Both the position numbers and the translations under genes were made by a program. This document shows, piece after piece, positions 34,254 through 43,285 of a stretch of 64,000 bases of DNA. This DNA comes from Allomuricauda sp. (GTDB lineage: Bacteria > Bacteroidota > Bacteroidia > Flavobacteriales > Flavobacteriaceae). The stretch spans positions 186,001-250,000 of the forward strand of contig NZ_JANQLX010000017.1 in the NCBI RefSeq assembly GCF_028280385.1. The letters run 5' to 3'. The stretch's first letter is position 1; each line of letters starts with the position of its first letter. The notes beneath the pieces are model-generated. The model was not told the origin of the DNA. It saw only the letters and a program-made list of their open reading frames with translations, and searched no databases.

Positions 34254-34306
34254 CATTCAGCATTCAACATTTAGCATTTGGCATTTGGCATTTGGCATTT
34301 GGCAAT
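34254..34306. repeat. GCATTTG tandem 7-mers with degenerate flanks
   Basis: Four perfect copies of GCATTTG (34274-34301) follow degenerate copies (GCATTCA, ACATTTA). It lies after the RsmB-type gene, in a 289-base region without genes. Confidence 0.85.
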
Positions 34307-34373
34307 ACTATAGTTAATCCCCAAACAATCTAAGAATCCAACAATCCAACCCACCTCACATCACATTCCCATC

Positions 34374-34470
34374 TTCCAACGCCAACCCTTTAACCTGCAA
34401 CCTCTAACTTTTAACCTCTAACTTCTAACTTAACCTCGAACCTCTAACTTCTAACCTTTTCCCTTAACCT
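34374..34470. repeat. AACCTCTAACTTCT-type intergenic array
   Basis: Degenerate AACCTCTAACTT and AACTTCTAACC units, almost free of G on the plus strand, fill the rest of the gap before the AraC gene, which holds no ORF. The array is distinct in sequence from the GCATTTG array 70 bases upstream. Confidence 0.8.
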
Positions 34471-34502
34471 TGCCTCCATATTATTTGAATTACATAACTT
34501 TG
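34469..34502 (+). promoter_or_regulatory. Promoter of the AraC gene, close to its start codon
   Basis: CTTG (34469-34472), 22 bases, then TAACTTTG (34495-34502). The -7 box ends 4 bases before the ATG at 34507, so transcription would start at about the first base of the gene. Confidence 0.5.
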
Positions 34503-34506
34503 AGGT

Positions 34507-35415
34507 ATGGCCAAACGGGTATCCATAGAAGAGTTTTATAAATCCACTACCGCCAGCGTTCCCGAAAACCTAAAATCCGGTATTGGACATTTCAACGTGT
34601 TTAAACTGGACGAATTTGCGGGTCCCAAGCCCAAACCCATGCCCTTCAACAGACGGGATTATTTCAAGATCAGCTTGGTTTCTGGAAGAAGTAAGGTACA
34701 CTATGCCGATAAGGTGGTACAAGTGGAAAAACATGTTATGGTGTTTTCCAACCCACAGATTCCATATAACTGGGAACGCATTGATGAGCAGCTCACAGGA
34801 TATTTTTGCGTGTTTACAGAATCCTTTTTCCATCAGTTTGGCAATATCTTGGGGTATCCTGTTTTTCAACCTAACGGCAACCCCGTTTTTGAATTGACAG
34901 ATTTCGAAAAAGAGCAGTTTACTCCCATTTTTTTGAGGATGTTCGATGAACTCAATTCCGATTATCCCTTTAAATATGATATTTTACGCAATTTGGTCTT
35001 TGAATTGATTCATGGTGCCCTAAAGCTGCAACCGGCCCAATTGGATGTACAGATGCACTCCAATGCCACCGAACGTATTTCGTCCTTGTTCCTAGAACTT
35101 TTGGAAAGACAATTTCCTATTGAGCTCCCCAACCAACGGGTGAACCTGAAATCGCCATCCGATTTTGCCAATCAACTTAGTTTGCACGTAAACCATTTAA
35201 ACAGGGCACTTCAGGAAGCCAATCAAAAAAGTACTTCTACCTTGATTGCCGAACGGTTCACGAAGGAAGCCAAAATCTTAATCCGACACACCCAATGGAA
35301 TATTTCAGAAATAGCCCACTCCCTTGGATTTGAGGAAACCGCCCACTTTTCCAATTTCTTCAAGAAACACACCCAACAATCCCCATTACAGTTCAGGAAA
35401 AGTCAAATTGTTTGA
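34507..35415 (+). CDS. AraC-family transcriptional regulator
   Basis: 302 residues. The N-terminal half is a ligand-binding beta-barrel-like domain (about 1-170, with HYADKVVQVEKHVMVFSNPQIPY). The C-terminal half has the two helix-turn-helix motifs of AraC proteins: ATERISSLFLELLERQF region and LIAERFTKEAKILIRHTQWNISEIAHSLGFEETAHFSNFFKKHTQQSPLQFRK, with the second motif canonical. The effector is unknown. It lies 84 bases upstream of an SDR gene on the same strand, its likely target. Confidence 0.88.
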   Translation: MAKRVSIEEFYKSTTASVPENLKSGIGHFNVFKLDEFAGPKPKPMPFNRRDYFKISLVSGRSKVHYADKVVQVEKHVMVFSNPQIPYNWERIDEQLTGYFCVFTESFFHQFGNILGYPVFQPNGNPVFELTDFEKEQFTPIFLRMFDELNSDYPFKYDILRNLVFELIHGALKLQPAQLDVQMHSNATERISSLFLELLERQFPIELPNQRVNLKSPSDFANQLSLHVNHLNRALQEANQKSTSTLIAERFTKEAKILIRHTQWNISEIAHSLGFEETAHFSNFFKKHTQQSPLQFRKSQIV

Positions 35416-35499
35416 TTTTTGCAATTTTTGGATTGAACTCCATAAAGGATACCAATCCTTGATGGTGACCTTTGTAGTGTTCAAATCAAATTTAAAATC

Positions 35500-36258
35500 A
35501 TGGATAGAAAAATTGCATTGATTACTGGCGGCAGTCGCGGATTGGGAAGAGATATGGCTATTTGCCTTGCAAAACAAGGATTGGATATCATTATCACCTA
35601 TCACGCAAATCAAAAAGCTGCTCAGGAGACACTTACGGAAATTGAATCCCATTCCAGCAAGGGTATCGCCCTCCAGTTGGATGCTAGGAATACAAAGGCT
35701 TTTGGTGGTTTCAAACAGCGTTTGCAGGAGGAGCTTAAGACTACTTTGGGCTCAAATCAAATTGATTACCTCATCAACAATGCCGGTTTTGGTCATAATG
35801 CCACGATTTCGGAAACCACGGAGGAGCAATTTGACGACCTTATGAATGTACATTTCAAAGGAGTTTTCTTTCTTACCCAGAGCTTATTGGATGTGGTAGC
35901 GGATGGCGGGGGGATCGTCAATATTTCCAGTGGTCTTGCACGGTTCTCGTTTTCAGGGTATTCGGCCTACGCCACCATGAAAGGGGCCATCGAGGTGTTC
36001 ACCAGATATTTGGCCAAGGAACTTGGGGCCAGAAACATACGGGCCAATACGGTAGCTCCCGGCGCCATCAATACCGATTTTAACAAGGAGCGCTTTGAGA
36101 GTATGCCTCAAGTTGTGGAGTATATTGCCGGTCAAACCGCTCTAGGTCGCGTTGGCGAAAGTGATGATATCGGAAGTGTGGTGGCATTTCTATGCTCTGA
36201 TGCTGCCAAATGGATCAGCGGACAGCGGATTGAGGCCTCCGGGGGCATGTACATTTAA
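35500..36258 (+). CDS. SDR-family oxidoreductase
   Basis: 252 residues. It has the classical SDR set: GGSRGLG cofactor loop (about 9-15), NNAG (about 92), active Ser in VNISSG and Tyr-x3-Lys in YATMK (about 155-160). ALITGGSRGLGRDMAICLAKQGLD suggests NADP or NAD use that cannot be told apart reliably. It follows an AraC regulator, which probably controls it. Substrate unknown; names such as 3-oxoacyl-ACP reductase would be over-specific. Confidence 0.88.
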   Translation: MDRKIALITGGSRGLGRDMAICLAKQGLDIIITYHANQKAAQETLTEIESHSSKGIALQLDARNTKAFGGFKQRLQEELKTTLGSNQIDYLINNAGFGHNATISETTEEQFDDLMNVHFKGVFFLTQSLLDVVADGGGIVNISSGLARFSFSGYSAYATMKGAIEVFTRYLAKELGARNIRANTVAPGAINTDFNKERFESMPQVVEYIAGQTALGRVGESDDIGSVVAFLCSDAAKWISGQRIEASGGMYI

Positions 36259-36378
36259 ATCTTGGAACGGAAATCGCCCCAAGTGGGCGTTTCCAATTTC
36301 CATAATACGAAAGGTGCTATTAACAATTCAAGGTTAAAAACTGTTTAAAATCAACGCGAAAAAGACTTGGAAAACATG

Positions 36379-36386
36379 TAAATTTG
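36379..36386 (+). promoter_or_regulatory. -7 element of purL
   Basis: TAAATTTG matches TAnnTTTG. It begins 41 bases before the ATG at 36420. The track's TTG start at 36384 lies inside it, which rules that start out. Confidence 0.55.
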
Positions 36387-36419
36387 CATTTTCTCAAACC
36401 GCTCAATCGATACGTTGAT

Positions 36420-39400
36420 ATGATTCATTTCTTTGGGGACGAGGCAACTAAGGTTTTTGCCATCCAGACTGCACAAGAAATTGCACCAAAAGACATAGAA
36501 AAACTTATATGGTTGTTTGGCAACCAACCCAAAATAAACGCGGCGTCTCTTGACGCCTTTTTTATTGGACCACGTGCCGCCATGATTACTCCATGGAGCA
36601 CCAATGCCACCGAAATAACCCAAAATATGGGCATTGCCGGAGTTATCCGGATTGAAGAGTTTCGTGCGGTTCCCGAAGCATTTAAGGATTATGATCCCAT
36701 GCTATTCCAAAAGTATCAAGGCCTGGACCAGGATATTTTTACCATCAACATCACCCCTGAACCCATTTTGGAGATTGACGATATAGCTTCCTATAACCAA
36801 CAAGAGGGCTTGGCATTGAGTGAGGAGGAAGTGCTGTACTTGGACCAACTATCGGATAAATTGGGGAGAAAACTAACGGATTCTGAGGTATTTGGGTTTA
36901 GCCAGGTCAATTCGGAGCATTGTCGACATAAAATCTTTAATGGGACTTTTGTAATAGACGGAGAAGAGCAACCCACATCCCTCTTCAAACTAATCAAAAA
37001 AACATCGGAAAAAAATCCCAATGGGATCATTTCGGCCTATAAAGATAATGTGGCCTTCATTAAGGGGCCCAAAGCAACACAATTTGCGCCTAAAACTGCC
37101 GATCAACCTGATTTTTATGAAGAGAAAGAATTTGATTCTGTATTATCCCTAAAAGCAGAAACACATAATTTTCCCACCACCGTGGAACCATTCAATGGTG
37201 CGGCAACGGGCTCTGGCGGGGAAATCCGGGATCGACTGGCCGGGGGAAAGGGATCATTGCCACTTGCAGGGACTGCGGTCTATATGACTTCCTATTCAAG
37301 ATTGGAAGAAAACAGGCCATGGGAAAATGGCATGGAGGAACGGGACTGGCTTTATCAGACCCCAATGGATATCTTGATCAAAGCGTCCAATGGCGCATCC
37401 GATTTTGGAAATAAATTTGGACAACCTTTGATTGCAGGTTCCGTGCTCACCTTTGAACATGAGGAAGAAGCCCGAAAACTTGGTTTTGACAAAGTGATCA
37501 TGCTCGCTGGGGGCATCGGTTATGGCAAAAAAGAACAAGCCTTGAAGGATACTCCAAAAAAGGAAGACAGAATAGTCATTCTAGGTGGGGATAACTATCG
37601 CATAGGAATGGGTGGTGCCGCAGTTTCAAGCGCCGATACAGGAGAATTTAGTTCAGCAATAGAGTTAAATGCAGTGCAGCGCTCCAACCCAGAAATGCAA
37701 AAACGGGCCTCCAACGCTATCCGCGGACTAGTGGAAAGCCACGACAATCCCATTGTCTCCATCCACGATCACGGAGCAGGAGGGCACCTTAATTGTCTCT
37801 CAGAGTTGGTGGAAGAAACCGGCGGGGTAATCAATACGGACAAACTTCCCGTGGGCGACCCAACCCTGTCCGCCAAGGAACTGATTGGAAACGAGTCCCA
37901 AGAACGTATGGGCCTTGTCATGGGCAAAAAAGATATGGGTCTGTTGGATCGTATAGCAGCACGGGAACGCTCACCCATGTATGATGTAGGTGAAGTAACC
38001 GGCAACCACAAGTTCACGTTTGCCTCTGAAAAAACTGGTGACAAGCCCATGGATCTAGATTTGTCCGATATGTTCGGGAGTTCTCCCAAAACCATAATGG
38101 ATGACGTTAGCATTGAACGTAATTATCCGCCACTCACCTACTCCCTAGAACATTTTCACGAGTATTTGGAGCGTTTGCTGCAACTGGAGGCAGTAGCCTG
38201 CAAAGACTGGTTGACCAACAAAGTGGATCGCTGCGTAGGAGGTCGCGTGGCTAAACAGCAATGCACCGGCCCACTTCAATTGCCATTGAACAATTGTGGG
38301 GTCATGGCCTTGGATTTTAAAGGTAAGGAAGGTGTTGCCACCAGCATTGGCCACTCCCCTATTTCTGGTTTGGTTGACCCTATTGCAGGAAGTAGAAACA
38401 GCATAGCAGAAGCTTTGACCAATTTGGTCTGGGCACCTTTAAAGAATGGATTACAATCCGTTTCCTTATCCGCCAACTGGATGTGGCCCTGTAAAAATGA
38501 AGGCGAAGATGCCCGTTTATATGAGGCTGTTAAGGCAGTTTCCGATTTTTCCATCGCCTTGGGCATCAATGTTCCCACAGGTAAGGATTCGCTTTCCATG
38601 AAGCAAAAATATAAGGATGGTGACGTACTTTCTCCAGGAACGGTCATTATATCAGCGGCAGCCCACTGTGATGAAATCACTAAAATAGTGGAACCGGTAC
38701 TGCAAAAAAGTGGTGGGAGCATTTATTATATAAACCTTTCCAAAGACAGTCATAAATTGGGAGGGTCGTCATTTGCCCAAATCCTGAATGCAGTAGGAAA
38801 TGAAGCCCCAACTGTTTCTGATGCGGCTTATCTTAAAACAACATTCAACACGCTGCAAGAACTGATCAAAAATGATAAGATTGCCGCTGGACATGACGTT
38901 GGTTCCGGGGGCTTGATCACCACTTTGTTGGAAACGTGCTTTGCGGATAAGCATTTAGGCGCCCAATTGGATTTGTCCAGTATTGGCGAAGAAGATACTA
39001 TCAAATTACTGTTTTCTGAAAATGTTGGACTGGTGGTCCAGTCTCAGGATGACACTATTGAAACCGTTTTTCAACAAGCCGGCATAGCTGCCCAAAAGAT
39101 AGGTCATGTGGTGGATGGAGATACCTTGACCCTAAAAAACCATGGTATCGAAATAGGACTCAACATTCCTTCCTTGCGCGATACCTGGTATAAGACTTCT
39201 TACTTGTTGGACGATAAGCAAACCGCCAATAATCTGGCCAAGGAGCGTTTCGATAATTATAAGAATCAACCTTTGGAATTCAAGTTTCCCGCGAATGCGA
39301 TTTCAACAGCGCCGTTGAGAACAGAAGGGAAGGGGAAGCCGAAGGCTGCGATCCTAAGAGAGAAAGGCAGTAACTCTGAACGGGAAATGGCCAACGCCAT

Positions 39401-40088
39401 GTACCTGGCAGGGTTTGATGTGAAGGATGTGCATATGACAGACCTCATTTCAGGCAGGGAAACCTTGGAGGATATCCAGTTTATTGGTGCCGTTGGAGGC
39501 TTTTCCAATTCGGATGTTTTGGGCAGTGCCAAGGGTTGGGCAGGTGCCATCAAATACAATGAAAAGGCCAATAAGGTCATCAAGGATTTCTTTGCTAGAC
39601 CAGATACGTTGTCCATTGGTATTTGTAATGGTTGCCAATTGTTTATGGAACTGGATTTGATCAATCCTGATCACGATACCCACGGCAGGCTTACCTATAA
39701 TGATTCCGGCAAGCACGAAAGCAGCTTTACTTCTGTGAAAATCCAGAAGAATAACTCTGTCATGTTGGGTTCTATGGCCGGCACCACCTTGGGTGTTTGG
39801 ATTTCCCACGGAGAAGGAAAATTTAGCCTCCCCCATTCGGAAGACCAATATGATATTGTTGCCAAATATGGGTACGAGGGGTATCCGGCCAATCCCAATG
39901 GTAGCGATTTCAACACGGCCATGTTATGCGATAAAACGGGTAGGCATTTGGTTACCATGCCCCATATTGAACGGTCCATTTTCCCATGGAACTGGGCTCA
40001 CTATCCAAAGGATAGAAATGATTTGGTATCACCATGGTTGCAAGCCTTTATCAATGCTAAGGAATGGGTGGAGGAAAACGGACGTTAG
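36420..40088 (+). CDS. purL: Phosphoribosylformylglycinamidine synthase, single-chain
   Basis: 1222 residues from MIHFFGDEATKVFAIQTA. All parts of the large one-chain enzyme are fused: an N-terminal PurS-like part, two synthase halves (VNSEHCRHKIFNG, then KAETHNFPTTVEPFNGAATGSGGEIRD, and a second half with DVGSGGL), and a C-terminal glutaminase with Cys in GICNGCQLF and His/Glu in PHIERS. It catalyses the fourth step of purine synthesis. It stands as a single gene, with no other pur gene beside it. Confidence 0.96.
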   Translation: MIHFFGDEATKVFAIQTAQEIAPKDIEKLIWLFGNQPKINAASLDAFFIGPRAAMITPWSTNATEITQNMGIAGVIRIEEFRAVPEAFKDYDPMLFQKYQGLDQDIFTINITPEPILEIDDIASYNQQEGLALSEEEVLYLDQLSDKLGRKLTDSEVFGFSQVNSEHCRHKIFNGTFVIDGEEQPTSLFKLIKKTSEKNPNGIISAYKDNVAFIKGPKATQFAPKTADQPDFYEEKEFDSVLSLKAETHNFPTTVEPFNGAATGSGGEIRDRLAGGKGSLPLAGTAVYMTSYSRLEENRPWENGMEERDWLYQTPMDILIKASNGASDFGNKFGQPLIAGSVLTFEHEEEARKLGFDKVIMLAGGIGYGKKEQALKDTPKKEDRIVILGGDNYRIGMGGAAVSSADTGEFSSAIELNAVQRSNPEMQKRASNAIRGLVESHDNPIVSIHDHGAGGHLNCLSELVEETGGVINTDKLPVGDPTLSAKELIGNESQERMGLVMGKKDMGLLDRIAARERSPMYDVGEVTGNHKFTFASEKTGDKPMDLDLSDMFGSSPKTIMDDVSIERNYPPLTYSLEHFHEYLERLLQLEAVACKDWLTNKVDRCVGGRVAKQQCTGPLQLPLNNCGVMALDFKGKEGVATSIGHSPISGLVDPIAGSRNSIAEALTNLVWAPLKNGLQSVSLSANWMWPCKNEGEDARLYEAVKAVSDFSIALGINVPTGKDSLSMKQKYKDGDVLSPGTVIISAAAHCDEITKIVEPVLQKSGGSIYYINLSKDSHKLGGSSFAQILNAVGNEAPTVSDAAYLKTTFNTLQELIKNDKIAAGHDVGSGGLITTLLETCFADKHLGAQLDLSSIGEEDTIKLLFSENVGLVVQSQDDTIETVFQQAGIAAQKIGHVVDGDTLTLKNHGIEIGLNIPSLRDTWYKTSYLLDDKQTANNLAKERFDNYKNQPLEFKFPANAISTAPLRTEGKGKPKAAILREKGSNSEREMANAMYLAGFDVKDVHMTDLISGRETLEDIQFIGAVGGFSNSDVLGSAKGWAGAIKYNEKANKVIKDFFARPDTLSIGICNGCQLFMELDLINPDHDTHGRLTYNDSGKHESSFTSVKIQKNNSVMLGSMAGTTLGVWISHGEGKFSLPHSEDQYDIVAKYGYEGYPANPNGSDFNTAMLCDKTGRHLVTMPHIERSIFPWNWAHYPKDRNDLVSPWLQAFINAKEWVEENGR

Positions 40089-40212
40089 ACGAGAGACTAT
40101 AGACCCAAGACATTGCACGTTAGACTTTAGACTTTAGACGAGAAACAATAGATTCAAGACTATAGACCCAAGACTTTGGACTTTAGACTTTGGACGAGAC
40201 TACAGACTACAA
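40083..40212. repeat. GACTATAGACCCAAGAC array after purL
   Basis: Two exact copies of GACTATAGACCCAAGAC (40095-40111 and 40158-40174), with TTAGACTTTAGAC and TTTGGACTTTAGAC units between and around them. It begins right at the purL stop and shares its 17-mer, with one change, with the array at 29731-29788. Confidence 0.8.
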
Positions 40213-40313
40213 AAGCGGTATTCGTAAAATTCACGCAAAACAGCTTACTTACTTAACCATAAGTAATTTGTTATTTTAGTGAAATTCCTGTAAAACGACT
40301 TAACAATCCAATT

Positions 40314-40775
40314 GTGTCAGTTATCATAAGACAAGCCACCATTAAAGATGTACCAGACATTGTTCAGCTATTGGCCAATGATAAATTGGGAAAACTTCGT
40401 GAAGATTTCAGGCTTCCTCTGCCACAAAAGTATTATGATGCTTTCCGCAATATCCAGAAGGACCCAAATCAAGAGTTGATGGTCCTAGAAAATGAAGAGA
40501 AAGTAATAATCGGGACCTTACAGCTCAGTTTTATCCAGTATTTAACTTATCAAGGTGGCATCCGTGCCCAAATTGAGGCTGTTCGCGTCCATGAGGATTA
40601 TCGAAACCAGGGTTTGGGCAAAAAATTGTTCCGGTGGGCCATAGAACGGGCCGAGACCAGAAATGCCCATGTTGTTCAACTCACTACTGATAAACAACGT
40701 CCTGATGCATTGGCGTTTTATCAATCGCTGGGGTTCAAAGCCTCCCATGATGGCATGAAATTGCATCTTCAATAA
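40314..40775 (+). CDS. GNAT-family N-acetyltransferase
   Basis: 153 residues from a GTG at 40314. The acetyl-CoA loop is RVHEDYRNQGLGKKLFRWAIE, followed by NAHVVQLTTDKQRPDALAFYQSLGF, both normal for the GNAT fold. The substrate is unknown (amino acid, polyamine, antibiotic or protein are all possible). It is unconnected with purL, from which it is separated by the repeat array. Confidence 0.85.
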   Translation: MSVIIRQATIKDVPDIVQLLANDKLGKLREDFRLPLPQKYYDAFRNIQKDPNQELMVLENEEKVIIGTLQLSFIQYLTYQGGIRAQIEAVRVHEDYRNQGLGKKLFRWAIERAETRNAHVVQLTTDKQRPDALAFYQSLGFKASHDGMKLHLQ

Positions 40776-40931
40776 TACCATTTTGACTGCAGCGGTAACT
40801 TCCTGATTGCCAACCCAACCTACGAGAGCCAGAATTGCGAATCCATCAATCCTAGCATCGAATTATCTAGATATCCATTTTAAATTCCCACATCCTTTCC
40901 CTATTTTGCAATTACTTTACAGAAACTTACT

Positions 40932-42701
40932 ATGCAAACAGTTACCAGATTATTTGATTTTCCATATTTCCAATTGGAAAAATTCCCCCTTGAGAAATCG
41001 CTGGTCACCAAGAAAGATGGCAGATGGATACCCACCTCTACCCAAAGCTATCTGGACCAAGCCAATGCCATTAGCCGTGGACTACTCCGAATGGGAGTCC
41101 AGCCAGACGACAAGATTGCCATTATCTCCATGACCAATAGAACGGAATGGAATATTATGGATATTGGCGTGTTGCAACTGGGTGCCCAAACGGTACCTAT
41201 CTATCCTACCATTTCAGAAGAGGACTATCAATATGTTTTGAACCATTCCGAGGCCAAATACTGTTTTGTGTCCTGTGAGGAGGTACTGCAAAAAGTATTG
41301 TCCATTAGCGGAAATCTAAAAAACCTAAAGGACGTGTATTCCTTTGATCAGTTGGACAATTGCAACCATTGGTCGCAGGTTTTGGAAAAAGGGAAGGATA
41401 CCTCCAATCAAGAGGAAGTGGAAAAAAGAAAGGAAGCTGTAAACGCCGGGGATTTGGCCACGCTGATATACACCTCTGGAACCACTGGAAGGCCTAAGGG
41501 CGTCATGCTATCCCATGATAATATTGTGTCAAATGTACTCAGTAGTCAACCACGTGTACCCTTCCAAACGGGAGGAATAGCCCTAAGCTTTTTACCGGTT
41601 TGCCACATTTTTGAGCGAATGATCCTCTATCTGTATTGCTACTGTGGAATAGAGATTCATTTTGCAGAAGGTTTGGATAAAATCAGTGATAATGTCAAAG
41701 AGGTCAAACCGGATGTAATGACGGTTGTGCCGCGACTTTTGGAAAAGGTCTACGATGCCATCATTGCCAAGGGCACCGCTTTGACAGGGGTAAAGAAAAA
41801 ATTGTTTTTCTGGGCTGTGGAACTGGGATTAAAATATGAACCATATGGCCAAAACGGCTGGTGGTACGAGAAAAAATTGGGAGTGGCCCGAAAACTTATT
41901 TTCAGCAAATGGCAAGAGGCATTGGGAGGTAATTTGAGCACCATGGTTTCTGGAAGTGCGGCATTACAGGCAAGATTGGCCAGGGTTTTTGCCGCAGCTG
42001 GCATGCCCGTAATGGAAGGTTATGGACTCACAGAAACCTCCCCGGTAATTTCGGTGAACGATGAAAGAAATCGCGGTTGGAAAATAGGATCCGTGGGTAA
42101 AATAATTGATGGTGTGGAAGTGAAAATTGCTGATGATGGCGAAATCCTTTGCAAAGGCCCCAATGTGATGATGGGCTATTACAAAGATCCAGATAAAACG
42201 GCCGAGGTTTTAAAAGATGGATATTTCCATACTGGGGATATAGGTGAAATAGATGCTGAAGGCTTCCTTCGTATCACCGATAGGAAAAAGGAAATGTTCA
42301 AGACTTCTGGGGGTAAGTATGTGGCCCCGCAATTATTGGAGAACCGCTTTAAGCAATCCCGTTTTATTGAACAGATCATGGTTGTGGGCGAAGGTGAAAA
42401 AATGCCGGCAGCACTGATTCAACCCAATTTTGAGTTCCTGCACGAATGGGCCAAACGGCATGAGATCACAATCGGAGCCAATTCCGATATTACCGTAAAC
42501 GAGAAGGTAATCGCCCGATTCCAGGAAGAAGTGGATCTGGCCAATGAGGATTTTGCCAAATGGGAAAAGGTGAAACAGTTCAGGTTAACGCCCGATGTAT
42601 GGAGTATAGACGATGGGCACTTGACCCCCACCATGAAACTCCGCCGAAAGATTGTAAAGGAGAAGTATATTAATCTCTATAATAGTATTTATGGGCATTA
42701 A
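40932..42701 (+). CDS. Long-chain acyl-CoA ligase (AMP-binding, FadD15-like)
   Basis: 589 residues with AMP-binding P-loop YTSGTTGRPKGVM, VMEGYGLTETSPVISVN and YFHTGDIGEIDAEGFLRITDRKKEMFKTSGGKYV, the three standard blocks of acyl-CoA ligases. Length and the last blocks (LTPTMKLRRKIV) match the long-chain (FAA1/FadD15) group. It activates fatty acids to acyl-CoA, the first step of the degradation pathway encoded downstream. A terminator follows at 42731. Confidence 0.93.
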   Translation: MQTVTRLFDFPYFQLEKFPLEKSLVTKKDGRWIPTSTQSYLDQANAISRGLLRMGVQPDDKIAIISMTNRTEWNIMDIGVLQLGAQTVPIYPTISEEDYQYVLNHSEAKYCFVSCEEVLQKVLSISGNLKNLKDVYSFDQLDNCNHWSQVLEKGKDTSNQEEVEKRKEAVNAGDLATLIYTSGTTGRPKGVMLSHDNIVSNVLSSQPRVPFQTGGIALSFLPVCHIFERMILYLYCYCGIEIHFAEGLDKISDNVKEVKPDVMTVVPRLLEKVYDAIIAKGTALTGVKKKLFFWAVELGLKYEPYGQNGWWYEKKLGVARKLIFSKWQEALGGNLSTMVSGSAALQARLARVFAAAGMPVMEGYGLTETSPVISVNDERNRGWKIGSVGKIIDGVEVKIADDGEILCKGPNVMMGYYKDPDKTAEVLKDGYFHTGDIGEIDAEGFLRITDRKKEMFKTSGGKYVAPQLLENRFKQSRFIEQIMVVGEGEKMPAALIQPNFEFLHEWAKRHEITIGANSDITVNEKVIARFQEEVDLANEDFAKWEKVKQFRLTPDVWSIDDGHLTPTMKLRRKIVKEKYINLYNSIYGH

Positions 42702-42730
42702 ATTAAGCTAAATACCTACAAACAAAATTG

Positions 42731-42755
42731 GCCCGGGATTCATCGGGCTTTTTTG
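42731..42755 (+). terminator. Terminator after the acyl-CoA ligase gene
   Basis: GCCCG (42731-42735) pairs with CGGGC (42744-42748) around an 8-base loop, followed by a long T-run. Confidence 0.75.
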
Positions 42756-42771
42756 TTTTCCTATTTTTCAA

Positions 42772-42807
42772 TTTATTATGCATGCATAATAAATTTTTGT
42801 ATATTTG
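42772..42807 (+). promoter_or_regulatory. Operator and promoter of the MarR-fad operon
   Basis: A 22-base perfect palindrome (42772-42793), with core TTATTATGCATGCATAATAA, lies just upstream of TATATTTG (42800-42807), an exact -7 element. The palindrome covers the -33 region, whose only weak candidate is TATG (42777-42780). The leader to the MarR ATG at 42827 is short. This is the arrangement of an autoregulated MarR gene; effector probably an acyl-CoA. Confidence 0.8.
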
Positions 42808-42826
42808 GCTACACCAATCCTGTTCT

Positions 42827-43273
42827 ATGAAAGATTTGACCATAGATTATGCTTTGAGGGCCACATGGCAGGCAGTAAGCAAAATGTACAATGAAGAGGC
42901 AAAAAATTACGGACTTACCATGGCCATCGGTTTCACCCTTTTGAGCATTGATCCCAAAAAAGGTACCCCCAGCACGGCATTAGGCCCTAAAATGGGCATG
43001 GAGGCCACAAGTCTTTCCAGAATTCTGAAGAACATCGAGGAAAGGGGTTATATCCAAAGAAAACCCAACCCAAAGGACGGAAGGGGCGTTTTGATTCACC
43101 TTACCGCATTGGGGCTTGAAAAAAGAAAGGATTCCAAGGATGTGGTACTCCGCTTCAACGATGTGGTCAAAGAGCATGTCTCAGAATCGGATTTGGCCAG
43201 TTTTTTTAAAACCGCGGAGATCATCAATAAGCTGATCATCGACAAAAAAATATATGTTAAATCAACAAATTAA
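42827..43273 (+). CDS. MarR-family regulator of the fad operon
   Basis: 148 residues from MKDLTIDYALRATWQAV; the earlier tracked start at 42728 would run through the terminator and the promoter. The winged helix has MGMEATSLSRILKNIEERGYIQRKPNPKDGRGVLIHLTALG, the standard MarR recognition helix and wing. It is first in the operon, 12 bases before fadN, and a 22-base palindrome lies on its own promoter. In Bacillus the analogous fadNAE operon is controlled by TetR-family FadR; here a MarR protein seems to take that job, which is inference from position. Confidence 0.85.
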   Translation: MKDLTIDYALRATWQAVSKMYNEEAKNYGLTMAIGFTLLSIDPKKGTPSTALGPKMGMEATSLSRILKNIEERGYIQRKPNPKDGRGVLIHLTALGLEKRKDSKDVVLRFNDVVKEHVSESDLASFFKTAEIINKLIIDKKIYVKSTN

Positions 43274-43285
43274 CACCTACACTTA

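Noticed and set aside
34254-34470. CRISPR-like array
   Set aside because: Units are 7-14 bases and adjacent, with no spacers of constant length, no long conserved repeat and no cas genes.
36259-36378. Riboswitch (purine-type) upstream of purL
   Set aside because: Only a bulged hairpin (GGAAA-CGCCC/GGGCG-TTTCC, about 36266-36292) is visible right after the SDR gene; the purine aptamer core is not present and the hairpin lies before the promoter.
36384-36419. Early TTG start of purL
   Set aside because: It falls inside the -7 promoter element and adds residues not found in PurL proteins.
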